From NCBI GenBank assembly GCA_002634395.1, contig NSJM01000026.1, positions 1-36,570 of the forward strand: 36,570 nt of DNA, in the 5' to 3' direction. Source of the stretch: Candidatus Methylomirabilis sp. (GTDB lineage Bacteria > Methylomirabilota > Methylomirabilia > Methylomirabilales > Methylomirabilaceae). Numbering within the stretch: the first letter of the stretch is position 1; each line of letters opens with the position of its first letter. Positions 7,889 through 16,042 of the stretch are shown here, piece by piece. The position numbers and the translations under genes were made by a program. The notes beneath the pieces are model-generated. The model was not told where the DNA came from and searched no databases. It worked only from the letters and a program-made list of their open reading frames with translations.

Positions 7889-8902
7889 ATGACCAATCTC
7901 TTTCAGCCAAGGCTCCTCAATGGGGTGTTCGGCGATCCCGGGCTCTATGTGAGGCTCAGGTGGGAACGGCGCGCCCTTCTGTTGGACCTCGGTGACCTGA
8001 CGACACAGCCATCTGCCGAGCTGCTGAAGGTCACCGACATCTTTGTCTCTCACACCCATATCGATCACTTCATCGGCTTCGATCATTTGCTGCGGATCGT
8101 CCTCGGTCGCGATCACACGATCCGCCTCTTCGGACCGCCGGGCCTCATCTCGAACGTCGAAGGGAAGCTCTCCGGCTATATCTGGAACTTGGTTGAGGGG
8201 TACACCCTCGCATTCGACGTCTACGAGATAAGTTCGGACAAGATTACCGCAGCCCGCTTTCCATGTGGCGCTCGCTTCGAGCGGATCGATCTGCCGCCAT
8301 CTTTACCGTTTACCGGTGTGCTGGTTGACGATCCGTTGTTCCGGGTCGAGGCGGTACACCTCGATCACAAGATCCCGTGTCTCGCTTTTGCCCTGGTCGA
8401 AGCGCAGCGGATCAATATCGATCCCGAACGGCTGAAGCGCCTCGGTCTCTTGACCGGGCCCTGGCTGACCGAGTTCAAGCGGTTGGTCCGCACTGATACG
8501 CCGGACGACACCGTGATCCGCACCCCATGCGGGGATGAAACTGGCGAGGCATTCCGGGAGTTGCCGTTCGGTGACCTGAGAGACAAGATCGTCACTATCA
8601 CGAACGGCCAGAGGTTGGTCTATGTCACTGACACGGGATACTCCGACGAGAATCGACAGAAGATCGTCGCTCTTGCTCATGACGCGGATGTCCTGTTTTG
8701 CGAAGCGATGTATCTGGAGCAGGACCGGGATTGCGCGACCGAGCGGCACCACTTGACGGCGCGGCAGGCCGGACTGCTTGCCCGCGAGGCCAACGTGAAG
8801 GAGCTGGTAGTGTTTCATTTTTCCCAACGATATCAGGAGTGCCCGGAGGCTCTCTATCATGAGGCTGCTGAGGCTTTCGGCGGCCCGGTCCGCTCGCGCT
8901 AA
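7889..8902 (+). CDS. Ribonuclease Z-like metallo-beta-lactamase-fold hydrolase
   Basis: A 337-residue MBL-fold protein. It has the zinc-binding VSHTHIDHFIGFDHLL motif (H-x-H-x-D-H at about 55-60), a middle insertion compatible with an RNase Z exosite region, YVTDTGYSDEN (third metal region near 250), CEAMYLEQD and a late HHLTARQAGLLAREANV followed by VVFHFSQRY with the final metal-binding histidine. Length is near that of tRNA 3'-processing endonuclease RNase Z (about 310). Family members cut pre-tRNA 3' trailers, but many standalone RNase Z-like proteins in GC-rich bacteria are of unknown substrate. The ATG at 7889 has no strong Shine-Dalgarno. It stands alone between the broken toxin-antitoxin pair and the Spy-like gene. 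Confidence 0.82.
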   Translation: MTNLFQPRLLNGVFGDPGLYVRLRWERRALLLDLGDLTTQPSAELLKVTDIFVSHTHIDHFIGFDHLLRIVLGRDHTIRLFGPPGLISNVEGKLSGYIWNLVEGYTLAFDVYEISSDKITAARFPCGARFERIDLPPSLPFTGVLVDDPLFRVEAVHLDHKIPCLAFALVEAQRINIDPERLKRLGLLTGPWLTEFKRLVRTDTPDDTVIRTPCGDETGEAFRELPFGDLRDKIVTITNGQRLVYVTDTGYSDENRQKIVALAHDADVLFCEAMYLEQDRDCATERHHLTARQAGLLAREANVKELVVFHFSQRYQECPEALYHEAAEAFGGPVRSR

Positions 8903-9018
8903 ACCTTGTCCCGCCGTTGGGTGTCGAAGGGAAGAACGTTGCAATCAGGCGTTGGGCTGTCCCAGCGGACATGGATCCGCAAAAACCGTAGAAACCATTT
9001 GAGAAGGAGAAAGTCGCT

Positions 9019-9621
9019 ATGCGAGCAATCGTGACAGCCGTGTTGGTTCTGATGGGTGTGCTGGGGTCGGCGATTCCACAAATGTGGAACCAGGTTGCGT
9101 TGGCCGAGGAGGGTGCGGGTGGACCGGGGATGATGGGGTACCGGATGACTCCAGAAATGATGCGCGGGATCTATGAGATGATGTGGGGTATGGGGATAGG
9201 CCCTTCGTTCTATAGGCGGGGTGGCCATGAAGGACCGCTCATCAGCCAGATGTTGATGTGGCAAGACCAGTTAGGGCTCACCGCAGATCAGGAGCGTACA
9301 CTCAGGGAGCTTCGAGCCAACTTCGAGAAGGAGTCGATCAAGCGGACTGCGGAGATCGATGTAGCAGAGCTGGAGTTGAACGGCCTGCTGGAGCAGGACA
9401 AGGTGGATGTGGTCAAGGTGGAGGCGCTGGCGAAGAAAAGTGCGATGCTGCAGGCGGAGCTTCGCGTGGGTCGTATCAGGACGATTGAGGCCGGAAGGGC
9501 GGTACTGACGCGGGAGCAGGTGGAGAAGCTCGAGCGATTGGGCCACGAAGCGATGATGGGTGGCATGGGGATGAGGAAGTCGGACCCAGGCAGGCCACCG
9601 AGACACCCTGGCGTGCGGTAA
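9019..9621 (+). CDS. Periplasmic Spy/CpxP-like LTXXQ-repeat protein, Met-rich
   Basis: A 200-residue exported protein. Residues 1-29 are a signal peptide (basic start, hydrophobic core, ALA cleavage site before EEGAG). The mature start is rich in methionine (GPGMMGYRMTPEMM, then YEMMWGMGIG), which could bind Cu or Ag. The remainder is predicted helical, with LGLTADQERTLRELRANFEK and LTREQVEKLERLGHEAM, the two LTxxQ-type motifs of Spy, CpxP and CnrX/ZraP relatives. These are envelope-stress chaperones or metal sensors/scavengers. A good Shine-Dalgarno (AGAAGGAGAAAG) precedes the ATG. No metal efflux or two-component genes are adjacent, so metal stress is inference. Confidence 0.8.
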   Translation: MRAIVTAVLVLMGVLGSAIPQMWNQVALAEEGAGGPGMMGYRMTPEMMRGIYEMMWGMGIGPSFYRRGGHEGPLISQMLMWQDQLGLTADQERTLRELRANFEKESIKRTAEIDVAELELNGLLEQDKVDVVKVEALAKKSAMLQAELRVGRIRTIEAGRAVLTREQVEKLERLGHEAMMGGMGMRKSDPGRPPRHPGVR

Positions 9622-9646
9622 CCGGCGAAGCGGTATTGCCCCCCAC

Positions 9647-10681
9647 TTACACGTCGAGGGTGCGAGCTGTCTTGTGTCGGCGATGGGCGAACTTTGTGGC
9701 CAACAGGATTGCTTCCACCAGACTGCGAGGATTCGCGGTCCCTGTCCCCGCGATGTCGAAGGCGGTACCATGATCTACTGAGGTGCGGATAATGGGGAGA
9801 CCTACGGTGACATTGACCCCTCGATGGAACCCGATCAGCTTGAGCGGGACATGGCCCTGATCATGGTACATAGCGACGACGGCGTCGAATTCACCGAGCT
9901 TGAGCCGATGGAACAGAGTGTCAGGAGGGAAGGGGCCGCTTACTCTGATTCCTTCGGACTTGGCGGCCTCGACCGCCGGCATGATCTCTTCTATCTCCTC
10001 CCGGCCGAACCGACCGCTCTCACCAGCGTGGGGGTTGAGGCCGGCGACGCCGATTCGCTTCTTCCGTGATCCGAGATCGCAGAGAACCTGAGAAGCTAGG
10101 CGAATGACGGTCAGGACTCTGGCCTGTTTCACCTTGTCACAGACGGTTCGTAACGAGGTGTGGGTCGAGACATGGAGAACCCGCATCCGCCCGACGACCA
10201 ACAGCATCGCGTATTCCTTGGTGTCGGTCCGCTCGGCGAACAGCTCCGTTTGGCCATCGTACTTGAACCCTGCCAGGGCCATCGCCTCTTTGTTCAGGGG
10301 GCCGGTTACGACTCCGTCCAGTTCACGCGCTATCGCAAGATCGATCGCCTTGTTGAGATACTCCACTGCCGCTCTGCCGCAGTGGGGAGCAAGGACGCCT
10401 GGTGGACAGTTCGCGGTATCAACATTCTTCAGGTCCAGCACCTCAAGACAGCCCGGGTCTGCTGTGACCTCAGCCGGGGAGGCGATGGATCGAACGAGGA
10501 GGTCAAGGCGACAAAGTCTGATGGCCCGTCGCATGATTTCAGCCTCGCCGATGATCAGTAGACGGCAGGCTGCCCGTACCTCCTCCTGCGTTACGGCCTT
10601 GGCTACGATTTCCGGACCGATCCCTGCCGGGTCGCCGATGGTCAATCCCAAAAATGGACGAAAGGTCGTATACCGGGGCAT
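9647..10681 (-). CDS. pdxA: 4-hydroxythreonine-4-phosphate dehydrogenase (PdxA family)
   Basis: A 344-residue PdxA-family dehydrogenase, which oxidises and decarboxylates 4-phosphohydroxy-L-threonine in DXP-dependent pyridoxal phosphate synthesis. Landmarks are LGLTIGDPAGIGPEIV at 11-26, VVTGPLNKEAM near 124, HVSTHTSLRTV with metal ligand His174, GLNPHAGESGRFG near 214-226, MYHDQGHVPLK with metal ligand His273, and TSVDHGTAFDIAGTG near 300. The first metal-ligand position, normally GHTE, reads GQTE (Gln144), so a PdxA2-like threonate-phosphate or diol dehydrogenase is a real alternative. The start at 10681 follows a perfect GGAGGA Shine-Dalgarno and begins at family homology; a longer ORF back to 10849 is not supported. 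It is the only minus-strand gene between 7889 and 29903. Confidence 0.85.
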   Translation of the reverse strand: MPRYTTFRPFLGLTIGDPAGIGPEIVAKAVTQEEVRAACRLLIIGEAEIMRRAIRLCRLDLLVRSIASPAEVTADPGCLEVLDLKNVDTANCPPGVLAPHCGRAAVEYLNKAIDLAIARELDGVVTGPLNKEAMALAGFKYDGQTELFAERTDTKEYAMLLVVGRMRVLHVSTHTSLRTVCDKVKQARVLTVIRLASQVLCDLGSRKKRIGVAGLNPHAGESGRFGREEIEEIMPAVEAAKSEGIRVSGPFPPDTLFHRLKLGEFDAVVAMYHDQGHVPLKLIGFHRGVNVTVGLPIIRTSVDHGTAFDIAGTGTANPRSLVEAILLATKFAHRRHKTARTLDV

Positions 10682-10814
10682 GATTCCTCCTGGAAGTGAG
10701 TTACATGATAGCACAAACCGCTTCTTCCCCCCAGACATTTCTGATATAGTGATCCCGTATCTCGAAGCTCGCAGGCGTCCTTGATGGCGGATCGAATAGC
10801 TGAAGGAGGCACTG

Positions 10815-11144
10815 ATGCATCTGCCTAGCCGAACCAGTATAGTGTTCATTGCTGTTCTTACTACCGCTGTTTTTCCCTTGCTTCAGGCTTGCGCTCCCAC
10901 GGCCACCCGCGAGAGCACCGGGGAGTATCTCGATGACACGGCTGTCACCGCCAAGATCAAGGCGAAACTGCTTGGCGACCCCACAATCAGTGGCTTCGCA
11001 ATTTCGGTGGAGACCTTCCGCGGTCGGGTGATCCTGGCCGGGTTTGTCAACTCTCAGGCCCAAGTTGATCGAGCGATTGCCCTGTCCAGAGAAGTGTCTG
11101 GCGTCAGGGAAGTACAGTCGGCGCTGGTGATCAAGAGCAGGTAG
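10815..11144 (+). CDS. BON-domain lipoprotein (OsmY-like)
   Basis: A 109-residue protein with a lipoprotein signal peptide (hydrophobic stretch at 8-25, lipobox LLQAC with Cys26) followed by a single BON domain: DDTAVTAKIKAKLLGDPTI, VETFRGRVILAGFVNS and VSGVREVQSALVIK. BON domains bind phospholipid or envelope components; OsmY, DolP and related proteins act at the outer membrane or in the periplasm. A strong GAAGGAGG precedes the ATG. It is transcribed divergently from pdxA, with the shared control region at 10682-10814; a TATAGT at 10745-10750 could be its -10 but no good -35 accompanies it. Confidence 0.85.
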   Translation: MHLPSRTSIVFIAVLTTAVFPLLQACAPTATRESTGEYLDDTAVTAKIKAKLLGDPTISGFAISVETFRGRVILAGFVNSQAQVDRAIALSREVSGVREVQSALVIKSR

Positions 11145-11216
11145 CGGCCTTCTCCGCCCTAGCGCCACACACCTCGATACTGCAGTCGAAACGACCTGAT
11201 CCTTGCGCGGGACAAC

Positions 11217-11582
11217 ATGTTGGCGATAATTGGAAGCGCACTAGATCTGGTTTCTGCCTTCATTGACTTCCTGATGGTCTCATCAGTTTCAATGCCGGTA
11301 CTTCAGTTTATCGGGATCATCCTTATCGCGTTTCTGCTGGGGCTGCTCCTCGGGCGGATCACGAAGCGTGAAGCTCAAAAGGCCGTCGAGAATTCAAGCA
11401 AGCTGGAAGTGGGCCGCGTCTCATTAGATTTCCAGAGATTGACACCGCTTGGTCCCTCTGAAGAGGAGGTCGCAGAACATTCGGCGATGGATCTCTCCGA
11501 CCTTCGGCCCGATCAGATACGTGAGGAGCCTACGGCAAACGACCAGGAGGAACAACAGGGGCTGCCACCACAGACTTCGTAA
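11217..11582 (+). CDS. Small membrane protein of unknown function
   Basis: A 121-residue protein I do not recognise. Residues about 3-48 are hydrophobic, with a likely transmembrane helix LQFIGIILIAFLLGLLLGR after a shorter amphipathic or second hydrophobic stretch. The remaining 70 residues are polar and acidic, with many Glu, Gln and Pro, and probably cytoplasmic and disordered. It resembles LapA/YtxH-type anchor proteins in layout only. The Shine-Dalgarno is weak. The last three codons and the stop fall inside a dispersed repeat (11572-11725), so the present C-terminus may have been created by insertion of that element. Confidence 0.6.
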   Translation: MLAIIGSALDLVSAFIDFLMVSSVSMPVLQFIGIILIAFLLGLLLGRITKREAQKAVENSSKLEVGRVSLDFQRLTPLGPSEEEVAEHSAMDLSDLRPDQIREEPTANDQEEQQGLPPQTS

Positions 11583-11725
11583 TCGCTCGATTCTTCGCGT
11601 CCTTGCGAGCACCCAAGGGTGCGTGGCAATCCCCCTGAGATCCCTCGCTCTGCTCGGGATGATCCTCCGGGTCAGATCGCCTCACTTCGTTCGTAATGAT
11701 GACTTTCCATCGCTGTTCTTAGGGG
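11572..11725. repeat. Dispersed MITE-like repeat, copy 1
   Basis: Shares with 32095-32258 the start ACTTCGTAATCGCTCGATTC, the middle GGTGCGTGGCAATC, the block CTTCACTTCGTTCG (with small changes) and an end resembling CTTTC.ATC.CTGTTCTT. Copy 1 lacks an obvious left inverted terminus; the left part overlaps the end of the preceding gene. Confidence 0.7.
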
Positions 11726-11804
11726 TCTGCTGTCTCCTTGATTTTTTCGACGGGTTCCGGTATCTTCTACGAGTATACTCCCTGGTTCAATATTCACGCA
11801 CTGC

Positions 11805-12500
11805 ATGGCACAGACAATGGATACAGCATATCTGATGACGAGTTCGCTCACGGAGATCTTTGCCAACACGGCCGATGGAGCTCTCGGCGTCGATCAGGAC
11901 CACATGATTACCCTGTGGAACGGGGCGGCTGAGCGCCTTGTGGGGTACACGGCCGCAGAGGTGATAGGACGACCCTGTTCTGATGTCTGGTCTGTAAAAA
12001 ACCGGGCAGGCTGCCGACTATGTGGATCTGACTGCTCCCCAATTACCTCGGCCAGGAATGAAGAGCCGGTCGAGGGACGTGAGATCATGATCCACACCAA
12101 GGTGGGGCGCCCCCTCTGGCTCCATGTCAGCACCATCGTCGTCCCCGGCGGCGCGCCGAGCCTCTTCACCATGGTGCATATCTTTCACGACGTGACCCGG
12201 CAGGTGGAGACCGAAATCCTCCTCGGCAAGGTGCAATCGCTGTTGGGAAGTGAGGGAGACCTTCCGGATGGGAGCAGGATGAGCGCTCCGGAGAGCGCCT
12301 CTCCCTTGAAAGTGTTAACGCCCCGGGAGCAGCAGGTCCTTCGATTCATCGCCCACGGTGAGAGCGCCAAGGAGATCGCGAAACAGCTTCATATTAGCAC
12401 CACTACCGCTCGTAACCATACCCAGAAGATCCTCGCCAAACTTGGCCTTCACACCAAACTCGAGGCCGTGGCGGTCGCCTTCCGCTACAAGCATTTCTAA
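11805..12500 (+). CDS. PAS-LuxR family transcriptional regulator
   Basis: A 231-residue one-component regulator. Residues about 12-135 form a PAS domain (FANTADGALGVDQDHMITLW, then GAAERLVGYTAAEVIGR) and residues 165-231 a LuxR/GerE helix-turn-helix (LTPREQQVLRFIAHGESAKE, then HISTTTARNHTQKILAKLG). The PAS domain holds four cysteines, Cys58, Cys70, Cys73 and Cys77 (C-X11-C-X2-C-X3-C), a candidate metal, Fe-S or redox site. There is no histidine kinase and no receiver domain, so the signal is probably read directly. ATG codons at 11805, 11817 and 11835 are all possible; 11805 is used. The gene ends 14 bases before a HisC-like gene and likely controls it or nearby genes. Confidence 0.82.
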   Translation: MAQTMDTAYLMTSSLTEIFANTADGALGVDQDHMITLWNGAAERLVGYTAAEVIGRPCSDVWSVKNRAGCRLCGSDCSPITSARNEEPVEGREIMIHTKVGRPLWLHVSTIVVPGGAPSLFTMVHIFHDVTRQVETEILLGKVQSLLGSEGDLPDGSRMSAPESASPLKVLTPREQQVLRFIAHGESAKEIAKQLHISTTTARNHTQKILAKLGLHTKLEAVAVAFRYKHF

Positions 12501-12514
12501 TCCCGTTCCGGCTT

Positions 12515-13621
12515 ATGTCCTACAGCTTTGAAGATGCGGCTTCCCCATACCTGAAAGGATTGCCCCCTTATCGGCATGGCAGACCGTTTGTGGAGTGTAG
12601 CAGGGGGCCGGTGAGTGAGGATTGGGTGAAGCTCGACTACAACGAAAATCCATTAGGACCTTCGCCGCTGGCGGTCAAGGCGATACAAGGTGTCCTTCAC
12701 GGGATTAACCGTTACCCCGATTGTCAGGGGCACGATCTCAAGGGGCGGTTGGCTGAGCGGCTCGGGCTGTCTGCCGCGCATGTCGCGCTTGGGAACGGCA
12801 GCAGCGAGCTGATCGATCTGTGCGCGAGATGTTTCCTTGGTCCGGGCGTCGAAGCCATCATTGGCGACCCCGCCTTCGCGTTCTATGGGCGGGTGGTCCA
12901 GGCCGCTGGAGGTCAACGGGTATCAGTCCCATTGAAAGCATTTCGTCATGATCTTCAGGCGATGGCTGAACGGATCACGCCACGGACCAGGATGGTCTTC
13001 ATCGGCAACCCGAACAATCCGACAGGTAGCTGCGTCCCGCCCCACGACATCGCCGCCTTTATCGAGGCACTCCCGGAACGGGTTATCGTTCTTCTCGACG
13101 AGGCATATCGTGAGTATCTCCCCGACGAGCTTCAGCCTGACACCGTGCGCTACGTGCGGGAGGGCCGCCCGGTGATCGCATTGCGGAGCTTCTCGAAGAT
13201 CTACGGGTTGTCGGGGCTGCGGATCGGGTATGCGATCGCCCCGCCCGATTGTGTTGCGCTCATTGATAAGGCAAGGCAGCCGTTCAACGTCAACGCTCTG
13301 GCCGGAGCAGCCGCCGCGGCTGCCCTCGGCGATGAGGCACACCTCGCCGGCTCGAAGCGCCTCAACGAGGACGGCAAGCAGTATCTCTACCAGGCCCTTG
13401 AGGAGCTTGGATTGCGCTACGTACCGACAGCGGCGAACTTCATCCTTGTCGATATCGAACGGGATGTCGACCAGGTTGTTCGAGCCTTGGCGGAGAAACG
13501 GGTAGCCGTCTGCTCTCTAGCCCGATATGGTCTCCGGACGTCCCTGAGGGTCACCATCGGCTCCTCCCATGAGAACGAGCGCTTCATCGCCGTCCTTCGC
13601 GAAGTCCTTACGACAAGCTGA
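12515..13621 (+). CDS. HisC-like class II PLP-dependent aminotransferase
   Basis: A 368-residue fold-type I aminotransferase of the histidinol-phosphate aminotransferase group. Landmarks are LDYNENPLGPS at 40-50, GNGSSELID near 93-101 (phosphate-binding turn of PLP), Asn166 in GNPNNPTG, Asp195 and Tyr198 in LLDEAYREYL, the PLP lysine Lys228 in SFSKIYGLSGLRIGY, and a C-terminal Arg region in LRVTIGS. The reaction is transamination of histidinol phosphate or a related amino acid. No other his genes are nearby, and its first gene partner is a PAS-LuxR regulator 14 bases upstream, so a role outside histidine synthesis (aromatic aminotransferase or secondary metabolism) is possible. Confidence 0.85.
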   Translation: MSYSFEDAASPYLKGLPPYRHGRPFVECSRGPVSEDWVKLDYNENPLGPSPLAVKAIQGVLHGINRYPDCQGHDLKGRLAERLGLSAAHVALGNGSSELIDLCARCFLGPGVEAIIGDPAFAFYGRVVQAAGGQRVSVPLKAFRHDLQAMAERITPRTRMVFIGNPNNPTGSCVPPHDIAAFIEALPERVIVLLDEAYREYLPDELQPDTVRYVREGRPVIALRSFSKIYGLSGLRIGYAIAPPDCVALIDKARQPFNVNALAGAAAAAALGDEAHLAGSKRLNEDGKQYLYQALEELGLRYVPTAANFILVDIERDVDQVVRALAEKRVAVCSLARYGLRTSLRVTIGSSHENERFIAVLREVLTTS

Positions 13622-13985
13622 GTCATCATCGCCCCTCGTAATACTCCATGTACTTGTGGCACACCCATGCGCATGAAAGTCGAAATCTCGCATTCCCCAA
13701 CGCGCCTTTAGCAAATGGGGGCACGGGGGTTTGTCCGAAGCTGATCGCTGACCGCTGAACGCTACTCTCTGGACAATGGGTCAAGACACCCACTTTTGGG
13801 CGTTTGCCCCACTATCCATCTTCCCTGCTGAATTGGCCTGCTAACACCCCTTATTCTCGCCGGGCTCCATCATAAGAACCAGTAACTTACATCGCTCGCC
13901 TCGAGAGCGGTTGGCACTTCATATGCACTTCCCCCTTTGTTCTTCGAATCGTAAGCCCTGCTCGCTACTTATTCTATAACGAACA
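13622..13985. other. Intergenic region with palindromic repeat remnants
   Basis: No gene. Bases 13690-13768 resemble the intergenic repeats at 18125 and 25711: CCCCAACGCGCCTTTAGC and a C/G-rich partner with GGGGGTTTGTCC, then GCTGATCGCTGACCGCTGAA. Upstream of the next gene, TATAAC at 13975-13980 could be a -10 element, but its -35 is weak. Confidence 0.5.
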
Positions 13986-13997
13986 GTGGAGGCGGAG

Positions 13998-14918
13998 ATG
14001 TTTGAATTATCCACGCATATCCCTGGTCCGAAGCAGTTGCACGAGATCGATCTGTCTGCGTACGACGCGCTCTATCTGGGCGACTATACGTGCCCCCTCT
14101 ATCCTGGGAATTTCTCCCGCCATATCGAAACTCTCACCTCTGGGGTAGAGCGCGTCAAGTCGTTAGGGAAGAAGTGCTACCTGAGCCTGTATGCCATCCC
14201 GAAGGACAGTGACCTGGTCTGGATTAAGGAGCTGCTCCAGGGCGCTCGCGGGCTGCCCCTCGACGGTGTCGAAGTCCATAACATGGGCTTGCTGAGGATG
14301 GTGCGCGAGATCCTTGGCGATATCCCGATCCATCTTGGGGTCTTCGGCAACCTCTACACGCACGAGACCGCGCGGGTACTCCAGGCGTATGGGGTGGAAC
14401 GGGTCTTTCCGAACGCTGAACTGAGCCTGGAAGAGCTGATCTATATTCGGGATCACTCGCCCGTTCAGGTGATTGTCCCTCTGCACGGCAAGATCCCGCT
14501 GGCGATTTCGGGGACCTGCTTCGTGACTGACTACACCGGTCAGGTGCCGCTCCATTGCGAAGAGAGCTGCTCCCAGGGACATTGGCTGACCCATGAAGAG
14601 TGGGAGCTCAAGAGCATCGGCAGGGCAAACCTGAGCGGCAAGGATCTGTGTATGCTTGAGTACCTGGATCGCCTGGTCCAGAGCGACCTCAACCTGTTCT
14701 ACATCTATACGCTTGGGGAAACGGGCGCCTACGTCGAAACGGCAGGACGCGTCTACCGGGAGGCGCTCTACAAGGCTCAGTCCGGCGAGGAGTGTGCCGC
14801 TGAGCCGTGGCTGGATCAGTTGAGATCGGTGTCGCATAGCGGACTCTGCAATGGATTTTATTTCGGCGTGTCCGGGCAGGAATATCTCAGCCCTCAGGCG
14901 CTGTCCCAGACCGCGTAA
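13998..14918 (+). CDS. UbiV-like U32-family Fe-S protein (U32-A)
   Basis: A 306-residue U32-family protein, similar in layout to UbiV, which with UbiU performs O2-independent hydroxylation in ubiquinone synthesis. The U32 TIM-barrel features are LYLGDYTCPLYPGNF near 27-41, VHNMGLL near 93, HLGVFGNLYTHETARVLQAY near 112-131 and FPNAELSLEEL. Candidate [4Fe-4S] cysteines are Cys32, Cys174, Cys187 and Cys191 (the last three as C-X12-C-X3-C); E. coli UbiV uses a C-X136-C-X16-C-X3-C arrangement, so the pattern is close. The ATG at 13998 follows GGAGGCGGAG; the GTG at 13986 overlaps that site and is rejected. First gene of the U32 cluster; a MITE-like element separates it from the next gene. Peptidase activity is unlikely despite the family name. 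Confidence 0.82.
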   Translation: MFELSTHIPGPKQLHEIDLSAYDALYLGDYTCPLYPGNFSRHIETLTSGVERVKSLGKKCYLSLYAIPKDSDLVWIKELLQGARGLPLDGVEVHNMGLLRMVREILGDIPIHLGVFGNLYTHETARVLQAYGVERVFPNAELSLEELIYIRDHSPVQVIVPLHGKIPLAISGTCFVTDYTGQVPLHCEESCSQGHWLTHEEWELKSIGRANLSGKDLCMLEYLDRLVQSDLNLFYIYTLGETGAYVETAGRVYREALYKAQSGEECAAEPWLDQLRSVSHSGLCNGFYFGVSGQEYLSPQALSQTA

Positions 14919-14935
14919 CGTAAGGACTTTTGGGG

Positions 14936-15061
14936 CCTGTCCAGCAAACTCCCGTTTATGCTTCGACAGGCTCAGCACGAACGGCAACACGTCAATGTTG
15001 CCAATGCCCATACCGTTCACCCTGAGCGTGTCGAAGGGTGGTTGAGGGTTTGTAGGACAGG
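14936..15061. mobile_element. MITE-like palindromic element within the U32 cluster
   Basis: Outer inverted repeats CCTGTCC..CAAAC (from 14936) and GTTTGTAGGACAGG (to 15061), with inner arms CTTCGACAGGCTCAGCACGA (from 14961) and its near-complement at 15013-15036. No coding capacity. The inner arms are of the TTCGACAGGCTCAG class of dispersed bacterial repeats. It lies between the first two U32 genes and could uncouple their transcription. Confidence 0.65.
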
Positions 15062-15080
15062 CTCTCAGGAGGAATAAACA

Positions 15081-16037
15081 ATGGCGAAGCTCATGGCGCC
15101 CGGGGGAACGCGGACGATGGCTTTCTCAGTTCTGGAGGCGGGGGCCGATACGGTCTATGTCGGCGTCAGGGGATGGAGTCGAAGGGGTTCTGACACCGAG
15201 CTGACGGATGCTGAGGTTCGGGAGCTCTGCGCTGCGGCGCGCGCTCAGGGCAAGCATGTGAGGGTTGTGCTGAACACGATGCCAAGCTCGGAAGAGGTCC
15301 CGCTCCTCTTGAAGAAGGTAGACATGTATGCCGGGTGGGGCGTATCCGGGTTCATGATCAGCGACATCGGCTCCATGGTTCAGGTGCGATCCCACTTCCC
15401 TGATATCACGATCCACGTCAGCGTCGGGGCCGGGCTGAGCAATGCTCAAGAGGTGAGGTTTTACCATGACCTCGGGGCCAGTGTCGTCATCCTGCCGTAC
15501 CGAATGGGGATCGACGACGTTCGGGCCATCAAGCGATCGATCGACGTGGGCCTGGAGGTCTTCCTGTTCAGGACCGAGAATCTGGATGGGATCGTCTGTC
15601 CGGGGAAATGCACGATGAGCAGTTACTTCAGCTCCAACCGGTGGCTCGATAACGAGGGAAAGGACTACTTTTACGGCAGCGCGAACCGGGGCGGTGATTG
15701 CCTGCGGGTCTGCCAGGTCGGGTGGGATGCGACGGCCGATGGGGGAGAAATCGACGGAAAGTTCGGCCTGAAAGGCAACCCGAAGCTCTGGCTGCAAGAG
15801 CTGGCAGACTACGTTCAGGCGGGCGTGGACTATTTCAAGGTGCCTGGGAGGGATCGGTCCGATGACTTGGTCCGGGATATCGTCCGCTTCTACCGGAAGG
15901 TCGTCGACGATCTGCAGATCTTTCCAGCCGACGAGGTGACAACGCAGTACGCGCCCGAGTTGGAGGAGTTGAAGAAGCGGTGGGCGAGCGAGCGGAGGCG
16001 GCGAGACGACCGTCTCGTTGCGCGGGCGAAGGCCTGA
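15081..16037 (+). CDS. U32-family Fe-S protein (U32-B), UbiU-type paralogue
   Basis: A 318-residue U32-family protein. It opens without a signal peptide: MAKLMAPGGT, then LEAGADTVYVGVRGWSRRG, the barrel's first strands as in UbiU and YhbU/RlhA. Four cysteines, Cys173, Cys177, Cys207 and Cys211 (CPGKCTMSSY and GGDCLRVCQVGW), probably bind an Fe-S cluster. The GSANRGGDC segment corresponds to the conserved U32 motif. Unlike UbiU, whose cysteines are spaced C-X6-C-X16-C-X38-C, here the spacing is C-X3-C-X29-C-X3-C, shared with U32-C and U32-D. AGGAGG at 15067-15072 supports the ATG at 15081. Only 5 bases separate it from U32-C, implying co-translation. Likely an oxygen-independent hydroxylase or related radical-type modifying enzyme, substrate unknown. 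Confidence 0.82.
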   Translation: MAKLMAPGGTRTMAFSVLEAGADTVYVGVRGWSRRGSDTELTDAEVRELCAAARAQGKHVRVVLNTMPSSEEVPLLLKKVDMYAGWGVSGFMISDIGSMVQVRSHFPDITIHVSVGAGLSNAQEVRFYHDLGASVVILPYRMGIDDVRAIKRSIDVGLEVFLFRTENLDGIVCPGKCTMSSYFSSNRWLDNEGKDYFYGSANRGGDCLRVCQVGWDATADGGEIDGKFGLKGNPKLWLQELADYVQAGVDYFKVPGRDRSDDLVRDIVRFYRKVVDDLQIFPADEVTTQYAPELEELKKRWASERRRRDDRLVARAKA

Positions 16038-16042
16038 CGCCG

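Noticed and set aside
10682-10849. Longer start for PdxA at 10849
   Set aside because: The extension has no family similarity and overlaps the divergent BON gene; the Shine-Dalgarno is at 10685-10690, just before 10681.
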